DNA of 23,481 nucleotides from CAXMRP01 sp964196155 (GCA_964196155.1 CAXMRP010000002.1:1-23481); one strand, 5' to 3'. Counted from the first letter of the stretch, positions 1 through 7,909 are shown. The notes: generated by a model from the letters alone, not told the origin. Translations and numbers: made by a program.

Positions 1-431
1 CCGCCCTGTGGTCCGCCGGTCTCGACTATGACCACGGCACCGGCCACGGCGTCGGCGCATTCCTGTCGGTCCACGAAGGCCCCCAGCGCATCGCCAAATC
101 CGGCCATGCCGAACTGGAGCCGGGCATGATCATCTCCAACGAGCCGGGGTTCTACGCCGAAGGCCGGTTCGGCATCCGCATCGAAAATCTGGTGGCCGTG
201 CGCCAGGCTGAACCGGTACCTGGCGGCGATCGCGACATGTTGGCGTTCGAAACCCTGTCTTTTGTCCCGATTGCCCGCAACCTGATCACGCTGACGCTTT
301 TGACGGCAACAGAAATCGCCTGGCTCGATCTCTATCACGCGCGGGTTTATGCGACCCATTCAGGCTGGCCGGACCTGAGCGCCGAGGAACGGGCCTGGCT
401 TGCCGCTGCCTGCCGGCCGTTTGCCAATTGA
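1..431 (+). CDS. pepP: Xaa-Pro aminopeptidase (M24B, aminopeptidase P), 3' part
   Basis: C-terminal fragment, cut by the left window edge; the reading frame runs from base 3 to a TGA at 429-431, about 142 residues. Aminopeptidase P removes an N-terminal residue that precedes proline and is a cytosolic metalloenzyme. The visible part has the M24 motif HGTGHGVG near its start, whose histidines belong to the active site, then LEPGMIISNEPGFY, where the glutamate is a typical metal ligand, then FGIRIENL with a second conserved glutamate. The tail (WLDLYHARVY, then a short Ala/Arg-rich end) matches the small C-terminal extension of bacterial and eukaryotic aminopeptidase P1 types. It is the only plus-strand gene here and converges with azlD, with about 105 bp between the two stops, so it is not part of the cell-wall operon. 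The family call is firm; the exact substrate is not. Confidence 0.93.
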   Translation, partial: ALWSAGLDYDHGTGHGVGAFLSVHEGPQRIAKSGHAELEPGMIISNEPGFYAEGRFGIRIENLVAVRQAEPVPGGDRDMLAFETLSFVPIARNLITLTLLTATEIAWLDLYHARVYATHSGWPDLSAEERAWLAAACRPFAN

Positions 432-436
432 CTCCA

Positions 437-538
437 AGAGCGCATTCGAAAAAGTGGGATCCGGTTTTTCGATAAAAATGCGCGAAATAACAAAAATTGG
501 AGCGAATTGAGTGAATCAGGATTCACGAAATACGCTCT
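437..538. repeat. RIME-like palindromic intergenic repeat element
   Basis: A 102-bp element bounded by agagcg (437-442) and its inverse cgctct (533-538). It contains two stem-loops. The first pairs gcgcat (440-445) with atgcgc (478-483), and inside it cgaaaaa (447-453) with tttttcg (465-471) around a ggatcc core. The second pairs gagcg (500-504) with cgctc (533-537), and inside it gtgaatc (511-517) with gattcac (520-526). Two palindromes in about 100 bp with AGAGC/GCTCT ends and a core like AAAGTGG-ATCCGGTTTT resemble the rhizobial intergenic mosaic elements (RIME type). The similarity is from memory, not from a search. It fills the space between the convergent pepP and azlD genes and could fold as a bidirectional 3' structure. 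Confidence 0.65.
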
Positions 539-842
539 AAAACCCGAAGGCCCGCAACGCCGCCACCACCGGCACCGACCCGATCAGCGCGTAGTGCATC
601 GGGAATTTCAGCGAAATCAGCCCGGCGACGATGACGCCAACCACATTGGCAACACCGCTGGCCAGCGCGATTGGCGCCAGCAGCGCCGTCATCACCGCAA
701 TCGGGATGGAATCCAGCGCCGCCTCAACCCGGGGATTGAGCTTGCCGAACCGCGACAGGATGAGATCGCCGCCAATGCGGGTGGCATAGGTCGCCAGTCC
801 CAGCGCGACAATCAGAAGATAGGCTTGCGCGCTGTCGCTCAT
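537..842 (-). CDS. azlD: AzlD-family small subunit of branched-chain amino acid exporter
   Basis: A 101-residue, very hydrophobic protein with about three to four membrane segments, beginning MSDSAQAYLLIVALGLATYA. The early TYATRIGG segment and the short length fit the AzlD (YgaH-like) family, the small partner of AzlC in export of branched-chain amino acids and analogues across the inner membrane. The ATG at 840-842 overlaps the azlC stop by 4 bp (ATGA), which fixes this start and implies translational coupling. The frame stays open upstream for another 94 codons, but that part is out-of-frame azlC sequence and is not membrane-like. The stop codon TAG (537-539) lies on the outer end of the palindromic repeat, so the C-terminus ends exactly at the repeat border. 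The substrate cannot be told from sequence. Confidence 0.85.
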   Translation of the reverse strand: MSDSAQAYLLIVALGLATYATRIGGDLILSRFGKLNPRVEAALDSIPIAVMTALLAPIALASGVANVVGVIVAGLISLKFPMHYALIGSVPVVAALRAFGF

Positions 843-1582
843 GTCGCTGCCTCGCTGTCTGCGGTTGGCCCCCTGGCCAGCGCCGCCGCCGTCACGATGC
901 CCGCCGATGCGCCAATCGCGATATGCCAGGGCGGTCCGATCAGGAAATATGCGGCCAGCCCGCCGACGGCGCTGGCAATCACCACCGGGTAGGCATTGGG
1001 CCGGTTGCGAAAGCCCAAAATGATGTAGGTGAAATAGGCGGCGAAAACGAAATCCAGCGCATAGACCCGCGTGTCGCCGATCTGCTCGCCGAAAATCGCG
1101 CCGATGGCGGTGATCACCAGCCAACCGGAATACATCGGCAGCGACAGGCCAAAATAATAGCCCGCCGACAACTTCTTTCCCGCTTTCAGTTCGACGAACG
1201 CATAGTTGGGGTCGACCAAGAAGAAGAAGCCGAACAGCCGTCCTGCCGCTGGCCAGTGTCGCATCTTGCGGCCCATAGTGGCGCTATAGAGAACATGCCG
1301 GAAATTGACCGCCAGCACCGCCAGCAGGATCGGCCAGAACGGCGGCGGAAAGGACCACAATTCCAGCGCCACAAACTGCGACGCGCCAGCAAACATCAGC
1401 GCGCTTTTCAGCATGATCTGGTTAAACGACAGGCCCTTTTCGGCGGCCAGCACCGCATAGGTCAGGCCAAACGGCACAACACCGATCATCACCGGCATGA
1501 TGTCGCGCACGCCGCGCCGAAAGCCGGACCAGCCGGTACCGGTGGCATTCTCCTCAGGCGTGTCGGTCGCGGTGACTTGCAT
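839..1582 (-). CDS. azlC: AzlC-family large subunit of branched-chain amino acid exporter
   Basis: A 247-residue inner-membrane protein of the AzlC (YgaZ-like) family, which with AzlD exports branched-chain amino acids or toxic analogues. After a polar N-terminus of about 20 residues comes GFRRGVRDIMPVMIGVVPFG, typical for the family start, then FAGASQF (residues 64-70) and NFRHVLYS (93-100), both characteristic, and several hydrophobic helices. I chose the ATG at 1580-1582 (MQVTATDT); the frame extends 26 codons further upstream to 1660, but that extension is polar and unlike the family. No strong Shine-Dalgarno is seen before the chosen start. The gene follows ligA by 108 bp, with a possible terminator and a short inverted repeat between them, so it is probably its own two-gene unit with azlD. 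The family call is good, the substrate open. Confidence 0.87.
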   Translation of the reverse strand: MQVTATDTPEENATGTGWSGFRRGVRDIMPVMIGVVPFGLTYAVLAAEKGLSFNQIMLKSALMFAGASQFVALELWSFPPPFWPILLAVLAVNFRHVLYSATMGRKMRHWPAAGRLFGFFFLVDPNYAFVELKAGKKLSAGYYFGLSLPMYSGWLVITAIGAIFGEQIGDTRVYALDFVFAAYFTYIILGFRNRPNAYPVVIASAVGGLAAYFLIGPPWHIAIGASAGIVTAAALARGPTADSEAAT

Positions 1583-1595
1583 TGTTCGCTTATAG

Positions 1596-1615
1596 GACAG
1601 GATTGTTGACCTGTC
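1596..1615. promoter_or_regulatory. Inverted repeat upstream of azlC
   Basis: GACAGG (1596-1601) and CCTGTC (1610-1615) form a perfect 6-bp inverted repeat with an 8-base spacer, 14 to 33 bases upstream of the azlC start. It could be an operator (azl operons can be controlled by Lrp-type regulators, as in Bacillus) or a leader hairpin. It may also be chance, and no clear -35/-10 pair stands out next to it. Confidence 0.3.
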
Positions 1616-1650
1616 TGCGCCAGCAGTGAAATATTCGCCAGACGAGTATG

Positions 1651-1691
1651 AAAACACCAACGCCGCCCGGAATTGGCGAGGGATTACCCTC
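1651..1691 (-). terminator. Possible terminator after ligA
   Basis: Read on the minus strand, a perfect hairpin GAGGG-TAAT-CCCTC (1678-1691) touches the ligA stop codon. It is followed by CGCCAA (1673-1678) pairing with TTGGTG (1655-1660), with one G-U pair and a GC-rich loop, and directly after that four T (1651-1654). The T run is short, so this is a weak factor-independent terminator candidate at the end of the cell-wall cluster. Confidence 0.35.
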
Positions 1692-3859
1692 TAGGTTGTC
1701 GCCCCGATGCGCTCGAACCAGCCGGCTTCGTCGATGACCTCGACGCCAAGATCGCTGGCCTTTTTCAGTTTCGAGCCGGCACCCGGTCCCGCCACCACGA
1801 GATCAGTCTTTTTAGACACCGATCCCGATACCTTTGCGCCCAACTGTTCGGCCATCGCCTTGGCCTCGTCCCGGGTCATCTGTTCCAGCGAACCAGTAAA
1901 AACAATCGTCTGCCCGGCAACCGGGGAATCGCCAGCGGCCTGTTCCGCATCCTGCGCTGTGATGCTGCCAAGAAGTTGGGTGATTTCATCGCGGTTGTGG
2001 CCTTCGGCAAAGAATTGCACGATCGCCTCAACGACAATCGGGCCGACGCCGTCGATCCCGCCAAGCTCGGCCAGCGCCGCCTCGCCGGTTTCCGTGTCCG
2101 GATGCCCCGCCTCCTCCGCCGCCGCCGCAAACCCGCCAAAGCGGCCATAGTGCCGGGCCAGCATTTTGGCGGTCCCCTCACCGACATGGCGGATACCAAG
2201 CGCCAGAATGAACCGGTAGAGTTCAATCGACCGCCGGGCACGGATCGCGGCGAACAGATTGCCGGCGCTTTGTTCGCCCCAGCCCTCACGCTCCTGCATT
2301 TTGACTTCAGCCTGACTGTCCCGCTCTTCCAGCCGGAAAATATCGGACGGATGGGCAATCAGACCCTCGCGCCAGAACGCTTCGGCCTGCTTGGCGCCGA
2401 ACCCATCAATATCGAAGGCATTGCGCGAGACGAAATGCTTCAGCCGCTCCACCGCCTGCGCCGGGCAGATCAGCCCGCCGGTGCAGCGCCGCACCGCATC
2501 GATCCGGCCAGTCTTCTCGTCATGTTCGCGCACCGCATCGCTGTCGCATTCGGGGCATTTCGTCGGAAAGACAAAGCGCTTCGCATCCTTTGGCCGCTTG
2601 CCAATATCGACGCTCAGAACCTGCGGAATGACATCACCGGCCCGCTGGATCGTCACCGTATCGCCGACCCGAATGTCGACCGGCTCGCCACCATCCTCGC
2701 GCAAAAGCTGGCCGTCGCGACCAAGGCCCTTGATGAAATCCTCATTGTGCAGCGTCGCATTGGTCACCACCACGCCGCCAACTGTCACTGGTTTAAGCCG
2801 CGCCACCGGCGTCAGTGCCCCGGTGCGGCCAACCTGAATATCGATGCCTTCGACAACGGTCGTGGCTTTTTCGGCGGGAAATTTATGGGCGATCGCCCAG
2901 CGCGGCGAGCGCGAGCGCAAGCCCAGGCGATTTTGCAGCGCAAGATTGTCAGCCTTGTAGACAACCCCATCGATATCATAATCGAGCGTCGCCCGTTGAT
3001 CGCCAATCGCGCGATAGACATTGAGCGCCTCATCAACGCTTTCACAGCGTTTCATCAGCGGATTGACCGGCAGGCCCCAGGCCGAGAACGTTTCCACCAT
3101 GCCCATCTGGGTGTCAGCCGGCATGGCGCTCATTTCGCCCCAGGCATAGGCGAAAAAGCGCAAGGGCCGCGCTGCTGTCGCCGCCGGGTCTTTCTGGCGC
3201 AACGACCCGGCCGCCGTGTTGCGCGGATTGACGTAGAGCGGCTTGCCCGCCGCCTCCTGCACCTTGTTCAGTTCGGCAAAGGCAGTGTGGCCGAGATAAA
3301 CCTCGCCGCGTACCTCCACGATATCTGGGGCACTTTTGGGAAGAATATCGGGAATGTCCGCAATCGTGCGCACATTCGGCGTCACATTCTCGCCGCTCAC
3401 CCCGTCGCCACGGGTCGCGCCCAGCACCAGCTTGCGGTCCTCATAGCGAAGCGACATCGACAGACCATCGATTTTCGGCTCGGCCGTCAGCACAATCGGC
3501 TCATCGGCAGATAGCCCAAGAAACCGCTGCATTTGCGCGACGAAATCAGCCACATCGGCGTCGGAAAAGGCATTTTCCAGCGACAGCATTGGCACCGCAT
3601 GGCGCACTTCGGGAAATCGCCCCGCTGGCTTGGCGCCAACCCGCAAGGACGGCGAATCCGCCCGCTTCAGATCGGGAAACCGCGCCTCGATTTCGGCATT
3701 TCGTTGGCGAAGCGCATCATAGTCCGCATCCGAAATCGTCGGCGCGTCTTCGCCGTGATAGCGCTTGTCATGAGCGGCAATTTCCTCCGCAAGCCGGGCA
3801 AGTTCCGCTGCCGCCTCTACCTCAGTCAGATCGCCGACCGGTTTGGCTACCCCGCTCAC
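1691..3859 (-). CDS. ligA: NAD-dependent DNA ligase LigA
   Basis: A 722-residue NAD+-dependent DNA ligase, which seals nicks in replication and repair. All domains are visible in order: N-terminal Ia domain with RYHGEDAPTISDADYD (residues 33-48), adenylation domain with the catalytic lysine K129 in KIDG (129-132), GDGVSGENVT, EVRGEVYL and NPRNTAAGSLRQ, then the OB-fold, a C4 zinc finger (Cys 435, 438, 459, 465), the helix-hairpin-helix region, and a C-terminal BRCT domain from about residue 645. Length is a little above the E. coli enzyme (671), normal for alphaproteobacteria. The start is GTG (3857-3859), overlapping the recN TGA as GTGA; the next Met is residue 91, inside the adenylation domain, so GTG is the only sensible start. 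It is the last gene of the cell-wall/repair run. Confidence 0.97.
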   Translation of the reverse strand: MSGVAKPVGDLTEVEAAAELARLAEEIAAHDKRYHGEDAPTISDADYDALRQRNAEIEARFPDLKRADSPSLRVGAKPAGRFPEVRHAVPMLSLENAFSDADVADFVAQMQRFLGLSADEPIVLTAEPKIDGLSMSLRYEDRKLVLGATRGDGVSGENVTPNVRTIADIPDILPKSAPDIVEVRGEVYLGHTAFAELNKVQEAAGKPLYVNPRNTAAGSLRQKDPAATAARPLRFFAYAWGEMSAMPADTQMGMVETFSAWGLPVNPLMKRCESVDEALNVYRAIGDQRATLDYDIDGVVYKADNLALQNRLGLRSRSPRWAIAHKFPAEKATTVVEGIDIQVGRTGALTPVARLKPVTVGGVVVTNATLHNEDFIKGLGRDGQLLREDGGEPVDIRVGDTVTIQRAGDVIPQVLSVDIGKRPKDAKRFVFPTKCPECDSDAVREHDEKTGRIDAVRRCTGGLICPAQAVERLKHFVSRNAFDIDGFGAKQAEAFWREGLIAHPSDIFRLEERDSQAEVKMQEREGWGEQSAGNLFAAIRARRSIELYRFILALGIRHVGEGTAKMLARHYGRFGGFAAAAEEAGHPDTETGEAALAELGGIDGVGPIVVEAIVQFFAEGHNRDEITQLLGSITAQDAEQAAGDSPVAGQTIVFTGSLEQMTRDEAKAMAEQLGAKVSGSVSKKTDLVVAGPGAGSKLKKASDLGVEVIDEAGWFERIGATT

Positions 3860-5598
3860 GCCACATGCCTTTTCTTGCCACCTGATTTCGGGCCAGAACG
3901 GCTGCCGTTTTGGCCTTTCCCCGCCGTCTCGTCCCCTTCAAGAGCCAAAAGCTTGGCCGCCGCCGCCCGCGCTTCATCGGTGATGGTCTCACCAGCCAGC
4001 ATCCGGGCAATTTCCTCGCGCCGGCCATCTTCATCCAGATGCGCGACACCGGTGACGACCGCATCATTATCGGCGCTCGCCTTGGAAATCAGCATATGTG
4101 CACCGGCCCGCGCTGCCACCTGTGGCGCATGGGTGACCGATAAAACCTGCACCGCTCCGGCCAACCGGCCGAGCCGCCGGCCGATCGCCGCCGCGACCGC
4201 GCCACCAACGCCAGAATCGATCTCGTCGAACACCAGTGTCGGCGCCGACCCCCGGTCCGCCAGCGCCACCTTCAGCGCCAGAAGGAAGCGCGACAACTCG
4301 CCGCCGGACGCCACTTTCAGCATCGGCCCGGCCGCCGTGCCCGGATTGGTGCGCACATGAAATTGAATGATATCAATGCCATCAGGGGATTCAGTTGATT
4401 CATTTTGTGAGCATTCAACGAGAAATTCCGCCGCATTCAGTTTCAGCGCCGGCAACTCCCCATTGACGGCCAACGCCAGTTCACCGGCCGCATGCTGGCG
4501 CTTGCCGGACAGCGCCAGCGCCAGCTGCCTGTAACGCTCCTGCGCCTCAGTCACCGCCTTTTCCAGATCCGCAAGCTGCGACTGTCCCGTGTCGAGTGCC
4601 GCCAGCCGGTTGGTAAAATCAACAGCGACCGCTGGCAGTTCATCGGGCACCGTCCGATACTTGCGCGCCGCGCCACGCAGCGCAAACAGCCGCTCCTCGG
4701 TCTGCTCAAGCTCCAGCGGATCGAAATCGGCGATCCGGATCGCCGCATCCAGCGCGCCGCGCGCTTCCTCCAGCCGGTCGAGTGCGCCTGACAGCGCCGC
4801 AACCGTGTCATCCAGAATGCCGGGTGTTTCGGCTGATTTGCGTTCCAGTCGCCGCAACAGACCCGCCAGGTCAGGAACCGGCGACACCCCGCCGCCGATC
4901 AGCTCATGGGCCTCATCGAGATCGCCGGAAATTTTCTCCGCGCCCATCAGCTGTTGCCGGCGCTCGGCAAGTTCGGTTTCCTCGCCGGGCTCGGCGCTAA
5001 GGGTTTCCAGTTCGCTCACCGCCGATTGCAAAAATTCCCGCTCGCGTTCGGCTTCGATAATCCGGGCGGAGAGTTCGCCAGCCTGCCCCCGCGCCGCTTT
5101 CAGTGCCGCGCTGCACCGGGCAACTTCGTCGGCATCCGGTTCCAGCCCCCCGAATGCGTCCAGAAGCCGGCGATGGCTATCGGGATCAATCAGCGCCCGG
5201 TCATCATGCTGGCCGTGAATTTCCACCAGCGCCGCGCCTAATGTGCGCAGCAACCCGGCACTGCAAGGCTGGTCGTTGACAAAGGCCCGGGTCTTGCCAT
5301 CGCCGCTTTGCACCCGCCGCAATATCAGCCCGTCACCGGCATCCATGCCGTTGTCGCGCAAAAGATCGTGGACCGGATGGCCATCGGCGAGATCGAACAC
5401 GGCACTCACCTGGCCCTGCCGGGCGCCCTGCCGCACAAGGCTGGCATCACCGCGCGCGCCCAGCGCCAGCGCCAGCGAATCCATCAAGATCGACTTACCG
5501 GCCCCGGTTTCCCCGGTCAGCACAGTCAGCCCCGCCGGGAAATCAATCTCCAGGCGCTCGATCAGAACAATGTCGTCAATGGTCAGGTGAGTCAGCAT
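3856..5598 (-). CDS. recN: DNA repair protein RecN
   Basis: A 580-residue SMC-like ATPase that acts in double-strand break repair. Walker A GETGAGKS is at residues 29-36, the ABC signature SGGELSR at 431-437, and Walker B TLVFDEIDSG at 454-463, with the two ATPase halves separated by a long Glu/Ala/Arg-rich coiled-coil region (roughly 155-380). VEIHGQHDDRAL (about 125-136) is a RecN hallmark. The length is near the E. coli protein (553). The C-terminus is a short Gly/Lys/Arg-rich basic tail (about 560-580) beyond the conserved domain. Start ATG at 5596-5598 gives the usual MLTHLTIDDIVLIERLEIDF opening. It follows bamD by 15 bp and overlaps ligA by 4 bp, so it is probably co-transcribed with both. 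No LexA/SOS box was noticed in the small space before it. Confidence 0.97.
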   Translation of the reverse strand: MLTHLTIDDIVLIERLEIDFPAGLTVLTGETGAGKSILMDSLALALGARGDASLVRQGARQGQVSAVFDLADGHPVHDLLRDNGMDAGDGLILRRVQSGDGKTRAFVNDQPCSAGLLRTLGAALVEIHGQHDDRALIDPDSHRRLLDAFGGLEPDADEVARCSAALKAARGQAGELSARIIEAEREREFLQSAVSELETLSAEPGEETELAERRQQLMGAEKISGDLDEAHELIGGGVSPVPDLAGLLRRLERKSAETPGILDDTVAALSGALDRLEEARGALDAAIRIADFDPLELEQTEERLFALRGAARKYRTVPDELPAVAVDFTNRLAALDTGQSQLADLEKAVTEAQERYRQLALALSGKRQHAAGELALAVNGELPALKLNAAEFLVECSQNESTESPDGIDIIQFHVRTNPGTAAGPMLKVASGGELSRFLLALKVALADRGSAPTLVFDEIDSGVGGAVAAAIGRRLGRLAGAVQVLSVTHAPQVAARAGAHMLISKASADNDAVVTGVAHLDEDGRREEIARMLAGETITDEARAAAAKLLALEGDETAGKGQNGSRSGPKSGGKKRHVA

Positions 5599-5613
5599 CG
5601 CTGACGGAATGTA

Positions 5614-6441
5614 TCAGGCGTTGCCACCACGGCGAAAGGCGCGCGAGATCCATGAACCGCTATTTTCTTCAGGCCGCACCCCGCCGCCCTCAAGCAATGC
5701 ATAGGAATCCTTGTACCATTCGCTGTCGGGGAAATTGTGCCCCAGAACGGCCGCCGCAGTTTGCGCTTCGGGCACGATACCGAGCGCCAGGTATGATTCT
5801 GTCAACCGGTGCAGGGCTTCTTCCACATGGCGGGTTTTCTGATAATCGCTGACCACAACCTTGAAGCGGTTGATCGAGGCCAGATATTCTCCGCGTTCCT
5901 GATAGTAGCGGCCAATCTGCATTTCCTTGCCGGCAATCTGGTCATAGGCAATGCGAATTTTACGGCGCGCGTCGTCGGCATACTCGGATTCGGGATATTT
6001 GCGGAGAATCTCGCTCATCGCATTGATGGCTTTACGCGATTCTTCCTGATCCCGGGTTACATCGGCGATCTGCCGGAAATAGGACTCGCCGATCAGATAA
6101 TAGGCATAGGCGGCGTCTTCACTGGCCGGAAACAGGCTCACATAACGGCGCGCATTGGTGATCGTGCCGGGGAAATCGCCTTGCCGATAGCTGATGAACG
6201 CCGACATGATCAGCGAGCGACGGGCATAATCGGAATAAGGATGTTCCTTGTCGATGGTCTCGAATTTATCCTTGGCCGATGACGAATCACCGGCGCGCAG
6301 TGCCGCAAGGCCTTGATTGTAAAGATGGTCTGGCGGTTCGGCCTCAACATAGGCGTCCAGGTCTTCCGCCTTGTTGAACAACTGGCAACCGGCCAGTGTC
6401 AGCGACAAGGCCACGACACCGGCAAACCGCACAGCCGCCAT
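5614..6441 (-). CDS. bamD: Outer membrane assembly lipoprotein BamD (ComL)
   Basis: A 275-residue lipoprotein, the essential partner of BamA in inserting beta-barrel proteins into the outer membrane. The N-terminus MAAVRFAGVVALSLTLAGC is a lipoprotein signal with lipobox LAGC and acylated Cys19; glutamine follows, which suits outer-membrane sorting. The mature part is a run of TPR-like helical repeats: LYNQGLAALRAGDSSSAKDKF, YSDYARRSLIMSAFISYRQG, AYYLIGESYFRQI, and so on, as in BamD. I chose the ATG at 6439-6441, preceded by AGGACAGG at a short distance. The frame stays open to 6642, with other Met codons at 6492 and 6495 that would give a long non-signal N-terminus; these cannot be fully excluded. 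The gene lies between lpxC and recN, as is usual in alphaproteobacteria. Confidence 0.94.
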   Translation of the reverse strand: MAAVRFAGVVALSLTLAGCQLFNKAEDLDAYVEAEPPDHLYNQGLAALRAGDSSSAKDKFETIDKEHPYSDYARRSLIMSAFISYRQGDFPGTITNARRYVSLFPASEDAAYAYYLIGESYFRQIADVTRDQEESRKAINAMSEILRKYPESEYADDARRKIRIAYDQIAGKEMQIGRYYQERGEYLASINRFKVVVSDYQKTRHVEEALHRLTESYLALGIVPEAQTAAAVLGHNFPDSEWYKDSYALLEGGGVRPEENSGSWISRAFRRGGNA

Positions 6442-6847
6442 TGCCTGTCCTGCGCCCGCGATAAATTGGCGATCCATCCAGCCACGTATCATCATGTCAT
6501 CCAATGCCAAGATCCCGAGTGCCTTACCAGCGCCAAATCGGCCGCCAGCAATCTTCTCTGCCGATAGCCAAATTCTGGCCGCCACAATTGCCGGCCTTGA
6601 TACCGCACCATGCTGACGGTTCCAAGCCGTGCAGACGATCAAAACGGTTCACCATGCAATCATGGCACAGCTGTGGCACAGGAAATCAGATCAATGCACG
6701 AAGCCGTCACACGGTCATCGACAAATAGGGGTTAAGTTAAATCGGGCATTTCCGGTGCCGCCAGCACCAGCGGACCATTTTCAAGCCGCCCAAACACCAG
6801 CGCGCGCGGTTGCAAAAAATCGCCCGGTTATCAGGTTCGCGCTATTT
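6442..6847. other. Intergenic region between lpxC and bamD
   Basis: About 400 bp without a convincing gene (the bamD frame is open into it up to 6642, but the extension lacks family character). On the minus strand it has a run of six T (plus-strand A at 6814-6819) shortly after the lpxC stop, without a good hairpin before it. There is a small stem GGTGC/GCACC (6754-6768) and a stretch reading TTAACTTAACC on the minus strand near 6730-6740 that resembles clustered TTAAC half-sites. A cluster of dyads lies at 6652-6678. A promoter for bamD-recN-ligA is likely here, but no clear -35/-10 pair could be fixed by eye. Confidence 0.5.
6652..6678. promoter_or_regulatory. Overlapping dyads upstream of bamD
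   Basis: CCATG-CAAT-CATGG (6652-6665) is a perfect inverted repeat, and it overlaps TGGCACAGCTGTGGCA (6663-6678), a 16-bp dyad with one unmatched pair around the perfect palindrome CACAGCTGTG. They lie about 210-240 bp before the chosen bamD start. This may be a protein-binding site; nothing identifies the regulator. Confidence 0.3.
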
Positions 6848-7909
6848 TCAGGATCGTTCCGGGGCAAATGTCGGCGCGGCAAGTTCCAGCGCCAGTTCGC
6901 CGTGGCTATCCCCTGCCGTGGCAGGTCGCTTCTGCGTCATCGCCTCGCCGGTCACAATCTCGTAGGCATCGCGATCGGCCATAAGCGCCCTCACCGCATC
7001 CGCATTCAACCGGTGGCCGCCCTTGTGGGACCGGTAAAGTCCCAAAATCGGCATTCCGGCGAGCGCCAGGTCACCGATAGCGTCCAGAAGCTTGTGGCGC
7101 ACAAATTCATTGGCGAACCGCAAACCGCCGGTGTTCACAACCTCGCTGTCACCAACAACCACGGAATTGTCGAGCGAGGCGCCGAGCGCCTGACCCGCCG
7201 CCCACAGTTTTTCGACATCGCGCATGTGACCATAGGTGCGCGCCCGGCAGATGTCGGACCGGTAGGTCGCCGCATCCAGATCGACGGCAATGTCCTGTTG
7301 GCCGATCACATCGCAGTCATATTCAATGGCAATCTCGAAGCGGCGGCCATCATGGGGATGAAATTCGGCAAAGCAGTCATCGCGCTGGATGCGGATCGGT
7401 TTGGTGACGCGAATATATTGGCGCGATGCCGACTGGGTACGAAGGCCCACCTGTTCGATACTATCGACAAAGGCTTCCGCGCTGCCATCCATGACCGGCA
7501 CTTCCGGCCCGTCGACCTCGATCAGCGCATTGTCGACGCCCAGCCCGGACAAGGCCGACAGGACATGTTCGACAGTCGAAATCTGCGTCCCGTTTCCATC
7601 GCCAATCATTGTGCACAAATTCGTGCCCGCCAGCGCATTCGGCCCGATACGGATTTCAACGTCATCGACACCATCGCCACTGCGTACAAACAGATATCCG
7701 CTATCCGGATCGCCGGGGCTGATCGACAGCGCTACCGGTTTTCCTGAATGAATTCCGATGCCTGAAAAATCGATACGGTCGGCAAGGGTCGTCTGCGTGA
7801 CCATGTCAGGCAATGCTGCCGTGCCACGTTTGCCGGAAATTGAAGATGCCAAACCCATGCCCCGAAATCGCCCCGATACCTGCCCAAACAATTGCCTGCG
7901 ATCCGTCAT
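6848..7909 (-). CDS. lpxC: UDP-3-O-acyl-N-acetylglucosamine deacetylase LpxC
   Basis: Zinc enzyme of the committed step of lipid A synthesis, removing the N-acetyl group from UDP-3-O-acyl-GlcNAc in the cytoplasm. Zinc ligands are clear: His in STVEH (residue 115, with the neighbouring catalytic Glu114), and His272 and Asp276 in FVRHKLLDAIGD, matching H79, H238 and D242 of E. coli. The SGIGIHSG opening, VDGPEVPVMDGSA, and the late catalytic His in GGHRLN are also present. The full frame is 353 residues, with about 35 residues before the family-like start MVTQTTLADRIDFSGIGIHSG. Starts at 7858 (Met18) and 7804 (Met36) are possible and none has a strong Shine-Dalgarno, so the N-terminus is uncertain. 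It follows ftsZ after a 358-bp gap and is flanked by gaps on both sides, suggesting its own promoter. Confidence 0.95.
   Translation of the reverse strand: MTDRRQLFGQVSGRFRGMGLASSISGKRGTAALPDMVTQTTLADRIDFSGIGIHSGKPVALSISPGDPDSGYLFVRSGDGVDDVEIRIGPNALAGTNLCTMIGDGNGTQISTVEHVLSALSGLGVDNALIEVDGPEVPVMDGSAEAFVDSIEQVGLRTQSASRQYIRVTKPIRIQRDDCFAEFHPHDGRRFEIAIEYDCDVIGQQDIAVDLDAATYRSDICRARTYGHMRDVEKLWAAGQALGASLDNSVVVGDSEVVNTGGLRFANEFVRHKLLDAIGDLALAGMPILGLYRSHKGGHRLNADAVRALMADRDAYEIVTGEAMTQKRPATAGDSHGELALELAAPTFAPERS

Noticed and set aside
507..992. Plus-strand frame starting in the palindromic repeat and running over azlD
   Set aside because: Arg/His/Gln-rich translation opposite a recognised membrane protein; the start lies inside a repeat element.
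1673..3514. A 613-codon plus-strand frame opposite ligA
   Set aside because: Antisense to a complete LigA with all domains; composition is typical of a shadow frame (many Arg, His, Ile from reversed codons) and no motif is recognisable.
6442..6642. Longer N-terminus for BamD from 6642, 6495 or 6492
   Set aside because: A clean lipoprotein signal with lipobox begins at 6441 with a Shine-Dalgarno-like AGGACAGG; longer forms would bury the signal behind a non-hydrophobic segment.
6814..6819. T run (on the minus strand) after lpxC as a terminator
   Set aside because: No stable hairpin directly precedes it; the possible stem is only about three pairs.
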